This document shows positions 1 through 5,954 of a stretch of 8,401 nt of DNA, in pieces (within the stretch, counting starts at the first letter, position 1; every line of letters begins with the position of its first letter). Made by a program: the position numbers and the translations under genes. The DNA is taken from the NCBI GenBank assembly GCA_030430105.1, contig JAUIFW010000044.1:1-8401 (forward strand), written 5' to 3'. The notes beneath the pieces were generated by a model. It was not told where the DNA came from. It saw only the letters and a list, made by a program, of their open reading frames with translations, and did not search any database. This DNA comes from a bacterium. Its GTDB lineage: Bacteria > Patescibacteria > Gracilibacteria > 1-14-2-50-48-13.

Positions 1-1
1 G

Positions 2-871
2 TCTTTGCCAATCGATGATAAGGATGTATCAAAGTTTTCGAAGGGTCGAGCAAAGCTAGAAGCGCATGTCTTGCCAGAGAGCTATCAAAGAGTGCTCATG
101 GACAGTCCTTTATCCTTCAATGAGCTTGAGATCGGGCAGCATTTCCGTATGGACCAAGAGGAGGTAGCGGTCGACAACTACCTAGATGGCTTAGAAGAAG
201 ATATGGGCGGAGTATTGAAGGATCCAGTATGGCAGACCTTCCAAAGAGAAGTGGAGGACTTTAGTACCCAGCTACTCGAGGAAATTCGAAACTATGGACT
301 CTACACAAAAGAGGTATTTGAGAAACTAGAAGGGTATATACGAGACTCTCTAAAAAACTCGCTCCATCCAGTCCATGCTGACCTACGGAGCAAGATCTCA
401 AACCTAGAAAGTTATATCTATTCTTCCAATAGAAGAGGGAAATTAAATGGTGAACAACGAACTACTGCAGAAGAATTTTGGAAAGCGTACTTCGAATTTG
501 CCATGAAGATGTTCGACTATCCGGTTGAGCTCAAGACACTGGCAAATACGAGCGTTCATAGTAAAGTAAGCGCGATGATCAACGAGGAGAAACAAGAATT
601 CTATACCTATAGGATCCGATCCAAGCATGGTGATACAATCCATTGGCAACTAAAGCGAACACTAGGAGAAAAGGAACAGTACCATGTAGAGAATGTAGGT
701 CCATATATCCCAGGTGAGGCTTCTAACTTTGAGATGTATACGGAAAACAAGCCTTTTGGACTCTTCAACGAAGAGTTACCAAAGGATCTTGAGAGATTGT
801 TTAGAAAGTACAATCTCTGGGATCATGTACCATTTTTTGCAGCAGTAAGAGAGAAGCTCGCGAAAAACTAA
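2..871 (+). CDS. Unrecognised soluble protein, possibly 5'-truncated
   Basis: The reading frame is open to the left edge of the window and ends at TAA 869-871. The first visible start is TTG at position 5, giving 288 residues, but the gene may begin upstream. I recognise no family. The product is hydrophilic and strongly charged, has no signal peptide or membrane segment, and contains no cysteine. Residues about 60-150 look helical and possibly coiled (runs of E, K and L such as EEIRNYGLYTKEVFEKLEGY). The last third (about 195-285) is richer in aromatic residues and mixed beta/alpha. It is followed 52 bp later by a membrane-protein gene on the same strand, with no convincing terminator between, so co-transcription is possible. 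The frame is clearly coding: it is long, and the antisense frames are short shadows. Function is unknown. Confidence 0.72.
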   Translation, partial: SLPIDDKDVSKFSKGRAKLEAHVLPESYQRVLMDSPLSFNELEIGQHFRMDQEEVAVDNYLDGLEEDMGGVLKDPVWQTFQREVEDFSTQLLEEIRNYGLYTKEVFEKLEGYIRDSLKNSLHPVHADLRSKISNLESYIYSSNRRGKLNGEQRTTAEEFWKAYFEFAMKMFDYPVELKTLANTSVHSKVSAMINEEKQEFYTYRIRSKHGDTIHWQLKRTLGEKEQYHVENVGPYIPGEASNFEMYTENKPFGLFNEELPKDLERLFRKYNLWDHVPFFAAVREKLAKN

Positions 872-923
872 GATCTTGCAAGAACCTCGTAGCATGCTTT
901 ACTAAAGCTAGCCCTATCAGCCA

Positions 924-1604
924 ATGATGAACCTCACGCAACATATCAAGTTCGTGTTTACGCTCGTATTTCGAGCGCTCACTATCGTCGCTGCAGTAGC
1001 CACTGCGGTGAGTTATGAGTGGCAACTTATGGCGATAGCGCTTCTGACCTTTTTCCTCACGTTTCTGCCCAGTATCTACCAGCGGAGCTACAAAATCACG
1101 CTGCCAAATGAATATGAGATTCTGGTGTTGTTTTTCCTCTTCGGCACGCTCTATCTCGGTGAAATCCATGCCTTTTATGAACTATATTGGTGGTGGGATA
1201 TTTTGCTGCATACACTTTCTGGCGCACTCATGTTTATTTTCGCCATGTCGCTCCTCCTCATCATGGATCGAGAACATAGGATTATTTTCAAGTCTCCCTT
1301 CTTTGTGGTGCTCTTTGGTGTGTCCTTTGCACTTGCGATGGGCTCGCTTTGGGAGCTCTTTGAGTGGTTCATGGATAGTAGCTTTGGAACCAATATGCTG
1401 AAAGTAGGGCTAGGAGAAGGGATGCAGTCGGGCTTGGAGGATACGCTCACGGACCTTCTCAATAATACGCAGGGTGCACTTATCGCGGGGTTTCTTGGAT
1501 ACTTTGAACTGAAGTATCACTGGAAGGAAAAAGTCTTTGAACATATATTCAACAGATCTCACCCAGGTTCTCAGGAGTTTGGCTTCCAAAAGAAAGAGAA
1601 GTAG
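924..1604 (+). CDS. Multi-spanning membrane protein, DUF2238/YjdF-like
   Basis: This 226-residue integral membrane protein has about six hydrophobic segments, near residues 10-30, 34-52, 64-84, 96-116, 123-147 and 184-200, and a short charged C-terminal tail ending QKKEK. Three polar motifs lie at membrane boundaries: WWDILLH (90-96), WELFEW (143-148) and EDTLTDLLNN (172-181), followed by GA in the last helix. This pattern of D..LH, WE.fEW, D..D..N and GA resembles my memory of the DUF2238 (E. coli YjdF) inner-membrane family, whose biochemical role is not established. The charged and His residues beside the membrane could bind a metal or small ligand, but that is inference. The start is ATG 924, with a second ATG immediately after at 927. 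No Shine-Dalgarno is visible. The stop codon TAG 1602-1604 lies in an 8-bp arm that can pair with 1656-1663. Confidence 0.8.
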   Translation: MMNLTQHIKFVFTLVFRALTIVAAVATAVSYEWQLMAIALLTFFLTFLPSIYQRSYKITLPNEYEILVLFFLFGTLYLGEIHAFYELYWWWDILLHTLSGALMFIFAMSLLLIMDREHRIIFKSPFFVVLFGVSFALAMGSLWELFEWFMDSSFGTNMLKVGLGEGMQSGLEDTLTDLLNNTQGALIAGFLGYFELKYHWKEKVFEHIFNRSHPGSQEFGFQKKEK

Positions 1605-1611
1605 GTTGCTC

Positions 1612-1639
1612 TTGCCCATATCCAGGGTTTCCGTATCAT
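1612..1639 (+). promoter_or_regulatory. Candidate sigma-70-type promoter for the U32 gene
   Basis: TTGCCC (1612-1617, 4 of 6 matches to TTGACA) is followed after 16 bp by TATCAT (1634-1639, 5 of 6 matches to TATAAT). Transcription would start near 1646, leaving about a 40-nt leader before ATG 1687. The leader would contain a small hairpin (CCCAA 1654-1658 with TTGGG 1666-1670). This is a pattern match only. Confidence 0.33.
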
Positions 1640-1686
1640 CCTGAGGACTATATCCCAACCTACAATTGGGTGTAACCAATCTAAAT

Positions 1687-3315
1687 ATGAAGAAGACAAC
1701 CGAAAGGAGGTCCGAGCTTTTGATGCCAGCAGGATCCCTCCTCAAGATGAAGACGGCTATTTTATACGGAGCCGACGCGGTGTATGCAGGTACGCCGGAC
1801 CTGTCCCTTAGGACCAAGTCCGCTTTTTCCATGGAAGAGCTCATGGAGGGAATTCGTTTTGCTCATGCGCATGGAGTACGTGTGTATCTCACGCTGAACT
1901 TGTTTAGCCACAATAGGGATATGCAGAAGCTCCCTCAGTTTATCGAGACGATACGCAAGGTGGAGCCAGATGGAGTTATCATCGCAGATCCTGGTGTCTT
2001 CCAATATGTAAAGGAACACGCTCCAGAGCTTGAACTCCATGTATCTACGCAGGCAAATGTGGCGAGCTGGCTTACGGTACAGTTTTGGGAAAAGCAAGGG
2101 GCTGAGCTTGTGGTACTAGCGAGAGAGGTGAGTTTCCCAGAGATGAAAGAAATCAGGAAGATGTGTCCGGATGTAAAGCTGGAGATGTTTGTACACGGCG
2201 CTATGTGTATGACCTATTCAGGGCGCTGCCTTCTTTCCAACTTCATGGCAGAGCGAGGAGCAAACCAAGGAAACTGTGCACAGAGCTGTCGATGGAAGTA
2301 CAAGCTCCATGTGAAGCTTAAGGATGGCACCGTAGAGGAGTTTGAGATCAACGAAGACAATAAGGATATGTTTGAATTCCTTATGGAAGAGGAGTTCCGC
2401 CCTGGGCAGTTCATCCCCATTTATGAGGATCTTCGAGGAGCATATATGCTCAATTCCAAGGATCTCTGTCTCCTTCCGAAATTACCGGAGATCATCGATG
2501 CGGGTATCGATTCGCTGAAGGTGGAGGGGAGAAACAAGACCAATTACTACGCAGCCATGGTGGCTTGGGTATATCGCAGAGCCATCGACGCGTACTACAA
2601 GGATCCAGAAAACTGGGATGCGGAGGAGTACATGAAGGATCTCTATACGGTGCAAAATCGAGGATACACCTTGGCCTTCCATGAGGGGCGGCTCACAAAC
2701 TTAGCGCACAACTATGATAATGCGAAGTCCATCGCGGACTATGAGTACGCGGGGTACATCCGGGAGTGGGATGGAGATGATATGATTTTTGAGATCAAAA
2801 ATACCATCGAAGCAGGAGAGCTCCTTGAGTTTATCTCTCCAAAGCATCCAGAGCCTATTCGTGTTCGAGTTATTGAGTTTGAAGATAGTGTAACGGGTGA
2901 GAAAACAGAGAAGGTATCAGCGGGACAGAACAAAGCAATCCGTCTTAATAAGTCACATTTTGAGCTTATAGATCAGGCGCACATCAAGGAAGTGCTTCCG
3001 GTCTGCACAGTTGCTAGAAAGAAAAAGCGGCTTACACCTGTGGAGCACGCAAGACTTGTGGCGGATGTAGAGGCACAGAAGGCAGAGATAGAGTCACTAC
3101 CAGTCAATCCAGAGAGAAAGCAAAAGCTTATGGAGGAAGCGCTAGAGCGAGAAGAGGTGATCAAGCAAAAGAAGCCTCGTCCAAAGGGGCCAAAGATGGG
3201 AGTGGAAGGGTGTTGTGGAAAAGGGTGTAATGGCTGCCTCGTCTTCTGGAACGATCCAAAGTACGAGGAGAAGCGCAAGGAAATGGCAGGAAAGAAAATA
3301 GGAGAAATGCTGTAG
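1687..3315 (+). CDS. trhP: U32 family protein, TrhP/YegQ-type tRNA hydroxylation protein
   Basis: The 542-residue product matches E. coli YegQ (TrhP) along the N-terminal 440 residues as I recall that sequence: ELLMPAGSLLKMKTA near residues 10-24, YGADAVYAG (27-35), the U32 signature E-x-F-x-H-G-x-x-C-x-x-Y-S-G-R-C-x-x-S (166-184), GANQGNCAQSCRW (191-203) and NSKDLC (256-261). TrhP-type proteins install 5-hydroxyuridine at the tRNA wobble position using prephenate and an Fe-S cluster. C174, C181, C197 and C201 are candidate cluster ligands. Although U32 is called a peptidase family, an RNA-modification role is more likely here. Beyond about residue 445 is an extra Lys/Glu-rich helical region ending in CCGKGCNGC (509-517) and WNDPKYEEKRKE. 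ATG 1687 was chosen because it keeps the conserved ELL before PAG. TTG 1666 would add seven residues, and ATG 1723 would lose the ELL despite an AAAGGAGG at 1703-1710. The stop lies inside a strong hairpin. Confidence 0.9.
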   Translation: MKKTTERRSELLMPAGSLLKMKTAILYGADAVYAGTPDLSLRTKSAFSMEELMEGIRFAHAHGVRVYLTLNLFSHNRDMQKLPQFIETIRKVEPDGVIIADPGVFQYVKEHAPELELHVSTQANVASWLTVQFWEKQGAELVVLAREVSFPEMKEIRKMCPDVKLEMFVHGAMCMTYSGRCLLSNFMAERGANQGNCAQSCRWKYKLHVKLKDGTVEEFEINEDNKDMFEFLMEEEFRPGQFIPIYEDLRGAYMLNSKDLCLLPKLPEIIDAGIDSLKVEGRNKTNYYAAMVAWVYRRAIDAYYKDPENWDAEEYMKDLYTVQNRGYTLAFHEGRLTNLAHNYDNAKSIADYEYAGYIREWDGDDMIFEIKNTIEAGELLEFISPKHPEPIRVRVIEFEDSVTGEKTEKVSAGQNKAIRLNKSHFELIDQAHIKEVLPVCTVARKKKRLTPVEHARLVADVEAQKAEIESLPVNPERKQKLMEEALEREEVIKQKKPRPKGPKMGVEGCCGKGCNGCLVFWNDPKYEEKRKEMAGKKIGEML

Positions 3316-3334
3316 CCTTAGGCTACAGCATTTC
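3304..3334. terminator. Perfect 14-bp hairpin at the 3' end of the U32 gene
   Basis: GAAATGCTGTAGCC (3304-3317) pairs perfectly with GGCTACAGCATTTC (3321-3334) around a TTA loop. The U32 stop codon TAG (3313-3315) lies within the left arm. Rightward, the stem is followed by AAAATAGCAAAT rather than a T-run. Leftward (minus strand), it is followed by TCCTATTTTCTTT, which is T-rich. The convergent arrangement of genes suggests a bidirectional transcript end, better suited to stopping the leftward sigma operon. The stem is certain; terminator function is inferred. Confidence 0.6.
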
Positions 3335-3337
3335 AAA

Positions 3338-3439
3338 ATAGCAAATATCAAATGTCAGATTTCAAATGGCAAAGTCTCTCTTTTGCACAATCAGCAAACG
3401 AAAGACAATATTTGAAATCTGTCACCTGCCATTTGTTAT
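3338..3439. repeat. 30-bp imperfect inverted repeat made of heptamer units
   Basis: Arm 3338-3367 matches the reverse complement of arm 3410-3439 at 24 of 30 positions, with a 42-bp spacer. The innermost 12 positions of each arm, including AGATTTCAAAT, are identical. Each arm is itself a run of degenerate 7-bp units of consensus CAAATNN: on the plus strand units start at 3342, 3349, 3356, 3363 and 3370; the other arm shows the same register on the minus strand. It lies in the gap between convergent genes and is flanked by two perfect hairpins. It may be a dispersed intergenic repeat or a large transcript-end structure. No coding potential is evident. Confidence 0.65.
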
Positions 3440-3442
3440 CTT

Positions 3443-3459
3443 GGCGACCTACGGTCGCC
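3443..3459. repeat. 7-bp perfect hairpin overlapping the membrane-protein stop codon
   Basis: GGCGACC (3443-3449), loop TAC (3450-3452) and GGTCGCC (3453-3459) form a perfect GC-rich stem. On the minus strand the stop codon TAG (3451-3449) sits at the loop and the first stem base, and the last three residues (RRP) of the membrane protein are encoded by the arm 3453-3459. No T-run follows on either strand, so it does not look like a classical intrinsic terminator. It could be a REP-like dispersed palindrome or an mRNA 3' stabiliser. Confidence 0.55.
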
Positions 3460-4138
3460 TTCCAGGAGCAATTACCTCCGCTCGAAACTCCCTATCCTCA
3501 AGCTTTTCACCGAGTACGCGAAGAAGTTCGCCACGCTGTGCCTGCACACCTGGGAGAATTTGTGATTGGCTCGCATCCACATTCCATTGTCCTTGTTGTC
3601 TGTCCATAAGAACAAAACTATTGGCAGCTGGATCTACACGCTGGACTCTTCCCATGAGGCGCCCCTCCTCTGCGTGCTCCCAAAGTTCCTCCTGACGGTC
3701 ATGTACGGACTGCATAAATGGTACATGATGCACCACATTATCATCGGCGTACTCGGCAGCACCCGTCGCAAAACTCACTACGCCGAGAAGGACGGAGAGT
3801 CCTACATTGAGTGCGAGTAGTTTCTTCATGCTATGAAGGTAGCCCTCTTCCGTATGCTTCAGTGCCTCTAGGGCAACAAAGATAAAGAGTGCCCAGAGAG
3901 CAAGCCAGAGCACTGGTAGTACAAGCATAGAAGGGTGCACTTGCATATAGCCACCTGCTACTAGGTCTGCATCCATCTCAAAGATAGAGTAGAGAAGGAT
4001 GCCCACGGCTTTGGCCCCAAGTAAGGCAAAGAGCACAAACCCTATCCAAAAGAGCACGTTTTTACAGAGGAACCAGAGCTGATGCCGCTGCTTCACATGG
4101 TTTTCCTTGATCTTGCTGAGAATATCCTTCTTGGTCAT
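3449..4138 (-). CDS. Membrane protein coupled to the sigma factor, putative anti-sigma factor
   Basis: This 229-residue protein has a short basic cytoplasmic N-terminus (MTKKDILSKIKENHVKQR), three membrane helices at about residues 26-52, 69-93 and 106-127, and a C-terminal soluble domain (about 150-225) predicted to be beta-rich, with the pattern EEGRLMGRVQRVD...FVLMD...WNVD...ILPGV...GELLRVLG...FRAEVIAP. With three helices and a cytoplasmic N-terminus, this domain would be outside the membrane. I recall similar proteins directly downstream of sigma-70-like genes in Patescibacteria genomes. An N-terminal tail on the sigma side and an external sensor domain fit an anti-sigma factor, but no ZAS/HExxC zinc motif is present, so this role rests on context. 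The gene starts inside the sigma gene's stop (ATGA, 4138-4135), implying translational coupling. The stop codon lies in a hairpin, and the terminal GRRP may be a by-product of that palindrome. Confidence 0.75.
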   Translation of the reverse strand: MTKKDILSKIKENHVKQRHQLWFLCKNVLFWIGFVLFALLGAKAVGILLYSIFEMDADLVAGGYMQVHPSMLVLPVLWLALWALFIFVALEALKHTEEGYLHSMKKLLALNVGLSVLLGVVSFATGAAEYADDNVVHHVPFMQSVHDRQEELWEHAEEGRLMGRVQRVDPAANSFVLMDRQQGQWNVDASQSQILPGVQAQRGELLRVLGEKLEDREFRAEVIAPGRRP

Positions 4139-4689
4139 ACCTGAGTTGTAAGGGCTTTTTTAAGATGTGCTTTTGCACGGTTGAGTAAGGTTGCTATCGT
4201 GCCGGGTGGTTTGCGTAGAACAGCGGCTATTTCTTCGTAGCTTTGGTCTTCCATATAGCGGAGAAGGAGTACTTCTCGATACTTTGAGGGAAGGCCTTTG
4301 ATAGCATTGCGAACCTGTTCACTGAGCCGCTCATCTTCTGTGTCCGCTTCAATATCAATATCTCCGGCGACTTGTCCTACCACATCATCCTCAAGGGGGA
4401 GGCCAGCACCACCTCGCGCCTTCCACTTTCGAAAGAAGCTTCTCGTTTCGTTGTGGGCAATACGGTACAGCCAGGGTCGGAACGGTTTGTCGCTTCGAAG
4501 TGCCTGGAGATTGCGCCAACATTTGACGAAGACCTCTTGGGTCAAATCCTCCGCATCCTTTTCTGTAAAACTTGATATGGAGCGTATATATCTGCGTATC
4601 GGAGCTTCATAGCGCTCTACAAGCAGGCCAAATGCGTCCATATCCCCTTGCTGGGCCAGTATCACGAGATCCTTGTCCGTTTGTTGCAT
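4135..4689 (-). CDS. ECF-like RNA polymerase sigma-70 family factor
   Basis: This 184-residue protein has the two-domain layout of extracytoplasmic-function sigma factors. Region 2 covers about residues 7-90, with the core-binding segment DAEDLTQEVFVKCW (45-58) and the -10-recognition/melting segment PFRPWLYRIAHNETRSFFRK (69-88). An acidic linker (about 98-122, rich in D and E) follows. Region 4 covers about residues 128-181, with LPSKYREVLLLRYMEDQSYEEIAAVL and a helix-turn-helix ending in TIATLLNRAKAHLKKAL, which should contact the -35 element. Regions 1 and 3 are absent, as expected for this class. Start ATG 4689 has no Shine-Dalgarno. The stop TGA overlaps the next gene's ATG by 4 bp, and that gene encodes a membrane protein likely to sequester it. 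It is divergently transcribed from two exported surface proteins, which are plausible targets. No classical GGAAC/CGTC-type ECF promoter was recognised upstream. Confidence 0.93.
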   Translation of the reverse strand: MQQTDKDLVILAQQGDMDAFGLLVERYEAPIRRYIRSISSFTEKDAEDLTQEVFVKCWRNLQALRSDKPFRPWLYRIAHNETRSFFRKWKARGGAGLPLEDDVVGQVAGDIDIEADTEDERLSEQVRNAIKGLPSKYREVLLLRYMEDQSYEEIAAVLRKPPGTIATLLNRAKAHLKKALTTQV

Positions 4690-4706
4690 GTGGAAATTAG
4701 GGGGTG

Positions 4707-4727
4707 CAGTAGTCAGTACGCAGTATG
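4707..4727. repeat. Three tandem 7-bp CAGTANN units between divergent genes
   Basis: CAGTA recurs at 4707, 4714 and 4721, with exactly 7-bp spacing and two variable bases after each (GT, CG, TG). The run begins 18 bp upstream of the sigma start codon, in its leader or promoter region. It could be a short tandem repeated repetitive sequence or an operator. Three copies is few, so chance is not excluded. Confidence 0.45.
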
Positions 4728-4787
4728 AACCTCTTTTCTTTCATGTGTGAGAAGGAAGTAGATGACGAATTGTATAAAATATGTTAT

Positions 4788-4793
4788 TATAAT
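4788..4793 (+). promoter_or_regulatory. Consensus -10 element for the surface-protein pair
   Basis: A perfect TATAAT (4788-4793) lies 21 bp before ATG 4815, in a locally AT-rich stretch (4770-4803). Transcription would begin near 4800, giving a leader of roughly 15 nt. No good -35 is found at 16-18 bp. The overlapping ATTATA (4786-4791) reads TATAAT on the minus strand, so the same bases could serve the sigma operon. This element also argues against a start upstream at 4725, since it would then be coding. Confidence 0.5.
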
Positions 4794-4814
4794 GAGATAT
4801 ATCTTCTTCCAATT

Positions 4815-5954
4815 ATGAAAGACAAGGCATTTATCCTCCTCATAGCACTTAACCTATTGCTGCTGGGAGTTATTGCAAACGACAAGATTTTACCTGTGTT
4901 TGCAGCACCACCTGCGACGGAATATGATCTAGGTGAAACCCTAGAGCCAAATTGTAGTCCTGGAGACGCTAATTGTTCCGTTGTAGCACCTGCGCGAAGC
5001 GGGGTAAACAATGACATCACGGATCTTACTGCTATTAATTCCGACATTACCCTGCCTTCAAGTACGACGACACGGCTTGGAATCGGTGGCGACCCGACCG
5101 AGGCTATCCAGGTGGATGATGGAAATATCTTACTGACCTCAGACGCAGAACGAGGAATGACCTTCAGGTGGGAAAATCCGGCAGAAGACAACCCCGTATT
5201 TCAACTTGGAAGAATGGTGATTGGAGGTGTGCCAGGAGCAGCAGTATCTCGATTCATCCACAGAGATGATGTAACGCCAGAACACTCAGTATTTGAAGTG
5301 GAAGATACTGGAACCGTCGCCTCAGTACGGGCAGTAGGGTCTCCGGGGAGTCATTTCGAAGGATTCTTTGCTGGTGAGAGTGAGCCGCTCTTCCGGCTCA
5401 ATTCCTTTCCCTCTATGCAGCTAGAACTAGGTGCCGGTGGGGCATCAGCTACTGACGTGATTCTGCGTCGTGAAGCAAGTGATGCGGATACGACCACTCC
5501 TGCATGGAACATTCAGACCAATGGGGCAGAGCGTGTACGTATCAACGACAACGGAATCTACACAACATCAGGACAGGGAATTGGTGCAGATACCAATGTC
5601 CTGGATCTCTCCCTCAACATCGGAGGAGGAATGAGTTTCGTGGATGCAAATACAGCGGAAATCAATATCACAGCGGATGATACAAATATCGTGCCAGGAG
5701 ATCGGTCGTTGCTCAGGCTTCTTTCGGACAATGCAACGCCGGCAAATAGAACCTTTACTATCGATTCGCCTGCAACCTTTGGACAGATGCTTATCCTCCA
5801 TTGGAATGATACGGATGCAGGAGAACTTATAGACGGTGGAGATATGTACCTCAGTGGCGATTGGACCCCAGGGCAGGACGATACGATTACTCTACTTTCT
5901 ACCTACACGGGTGGAACACACAAGTGGGTAGAACTTTCACGAAGCGACAACTAA
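4815..5954 (+). CDS. Secreted beta-rich surface protein, adhesin or fibre-like
   Basis: The 379-residue product begins with a Sec-type signal peptide: MKDK, a hydrophobic stretch (about residues 5-20) and a probable signal peptidase site at VFA-AP (30/31). Just after it lies EPNCSPGDANC, with two cysteines (C47, C54) able to form a disulfide; I associate this motif with many exported Patescibacteria proteins. The rest is rich in G, T, S, D and N with short beta-like segments (for example TTTPAWNIQTNGAERVRINDNGIYTTSG). It ends in a region with DGGDMYLSGDW...DTITLLSTY...HKWVELSRSDN, resembling C-termini of phage fibre-like and other surface proteins. No catalytic motif is visible. The frame extends upstream to ATG 4725, but ATG 4815 is preferred because it places the signal peptide first and leaves the TATAAT upstream. 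Its stop overlaps the next start (TAATG), so the two surface proteins are likely co-translated. Exact function is unknown. Confidence 0.8.
   Translation: MKDKAFILLIALNLLLLGVIANDKILPVFAAPPATEYDLGETLEPNCSPGDANCSVVAPARSGVNNDITDLTAINSDITLPSSTTTRLGIGGDPTEAIQVDDGNILLTSDAERGMTFRWENPAEDNPVFQLGRMVIGGVPGAAVSRFIHRDDVTPEHSVFEVEDTGTVASVRAVGSPGSHFEGFFAGESEPLFRLNSFPSMQLELGAGGASATDVILRREASDADTTTPAWNIQTNGAERVRINDNGIYTTSGQGIGADTNVLDLSLNIGGGMSFVDANTAEINITADDTNIVPGDRSLLRLLSDNATPANRTFTIDSPATFGQMLILHWNDTDAGELIDGGDMYLSGDWTPGQDDTITLLSTYTGGTHKWVELSRSDN

Noticed and set aside
896..908. GCTTT-ACT-AAAGC hairpin after the first gene
   Set aside because: A 5-bp stem without a T-run is too weak to call a terminator.
801..1169. 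122-residue open frame on the minus strand across the 871-924 gap
   Set aside because: It overlaps two well-supported plus-strand genes, has a low-complexity charged composition and no recognisable motif, and looks like a shadow frame.
3338..3439. CRISPR array or transposon ends
   Set aside because: The repeat unit is only 7 bp with no spacers, no cas or transposase gene is nearby, and no target-site duplication could be identified.
3352..3820. Open frames of 84-109 codons on the plus strand
   Set aside because: They lie antisense to the membrane-protein gene, start within the repeat region, and encode no plausible domain. The minus-strand gene has clear membrane helices and an operon partner.
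4135..4138. UGA read as glycine (Gracilibacteria/SR1 code)
   Set aside because: TGA here ends a sigma factor at its natural C-terminus and overlaps the next start, and no in-frame TGA is needed inside any gene in the window.
4725..4814. Upstream ATG giving the fibre-like protein 30 more residues
   Set aside because: The extension would bury the signal peptide and turn the TATAAT element and AT-rich promoter into coding sequence; ATG 4815 gives a normal signal peptide.
5861..5953. Upstream start for the SLH protein
   Set aside because: It overlaps the preceding gene out of frame and places 31 polar residues before an obvious signal peptide; ATG 5954 overlaps the stop in the usual TAATG manner.
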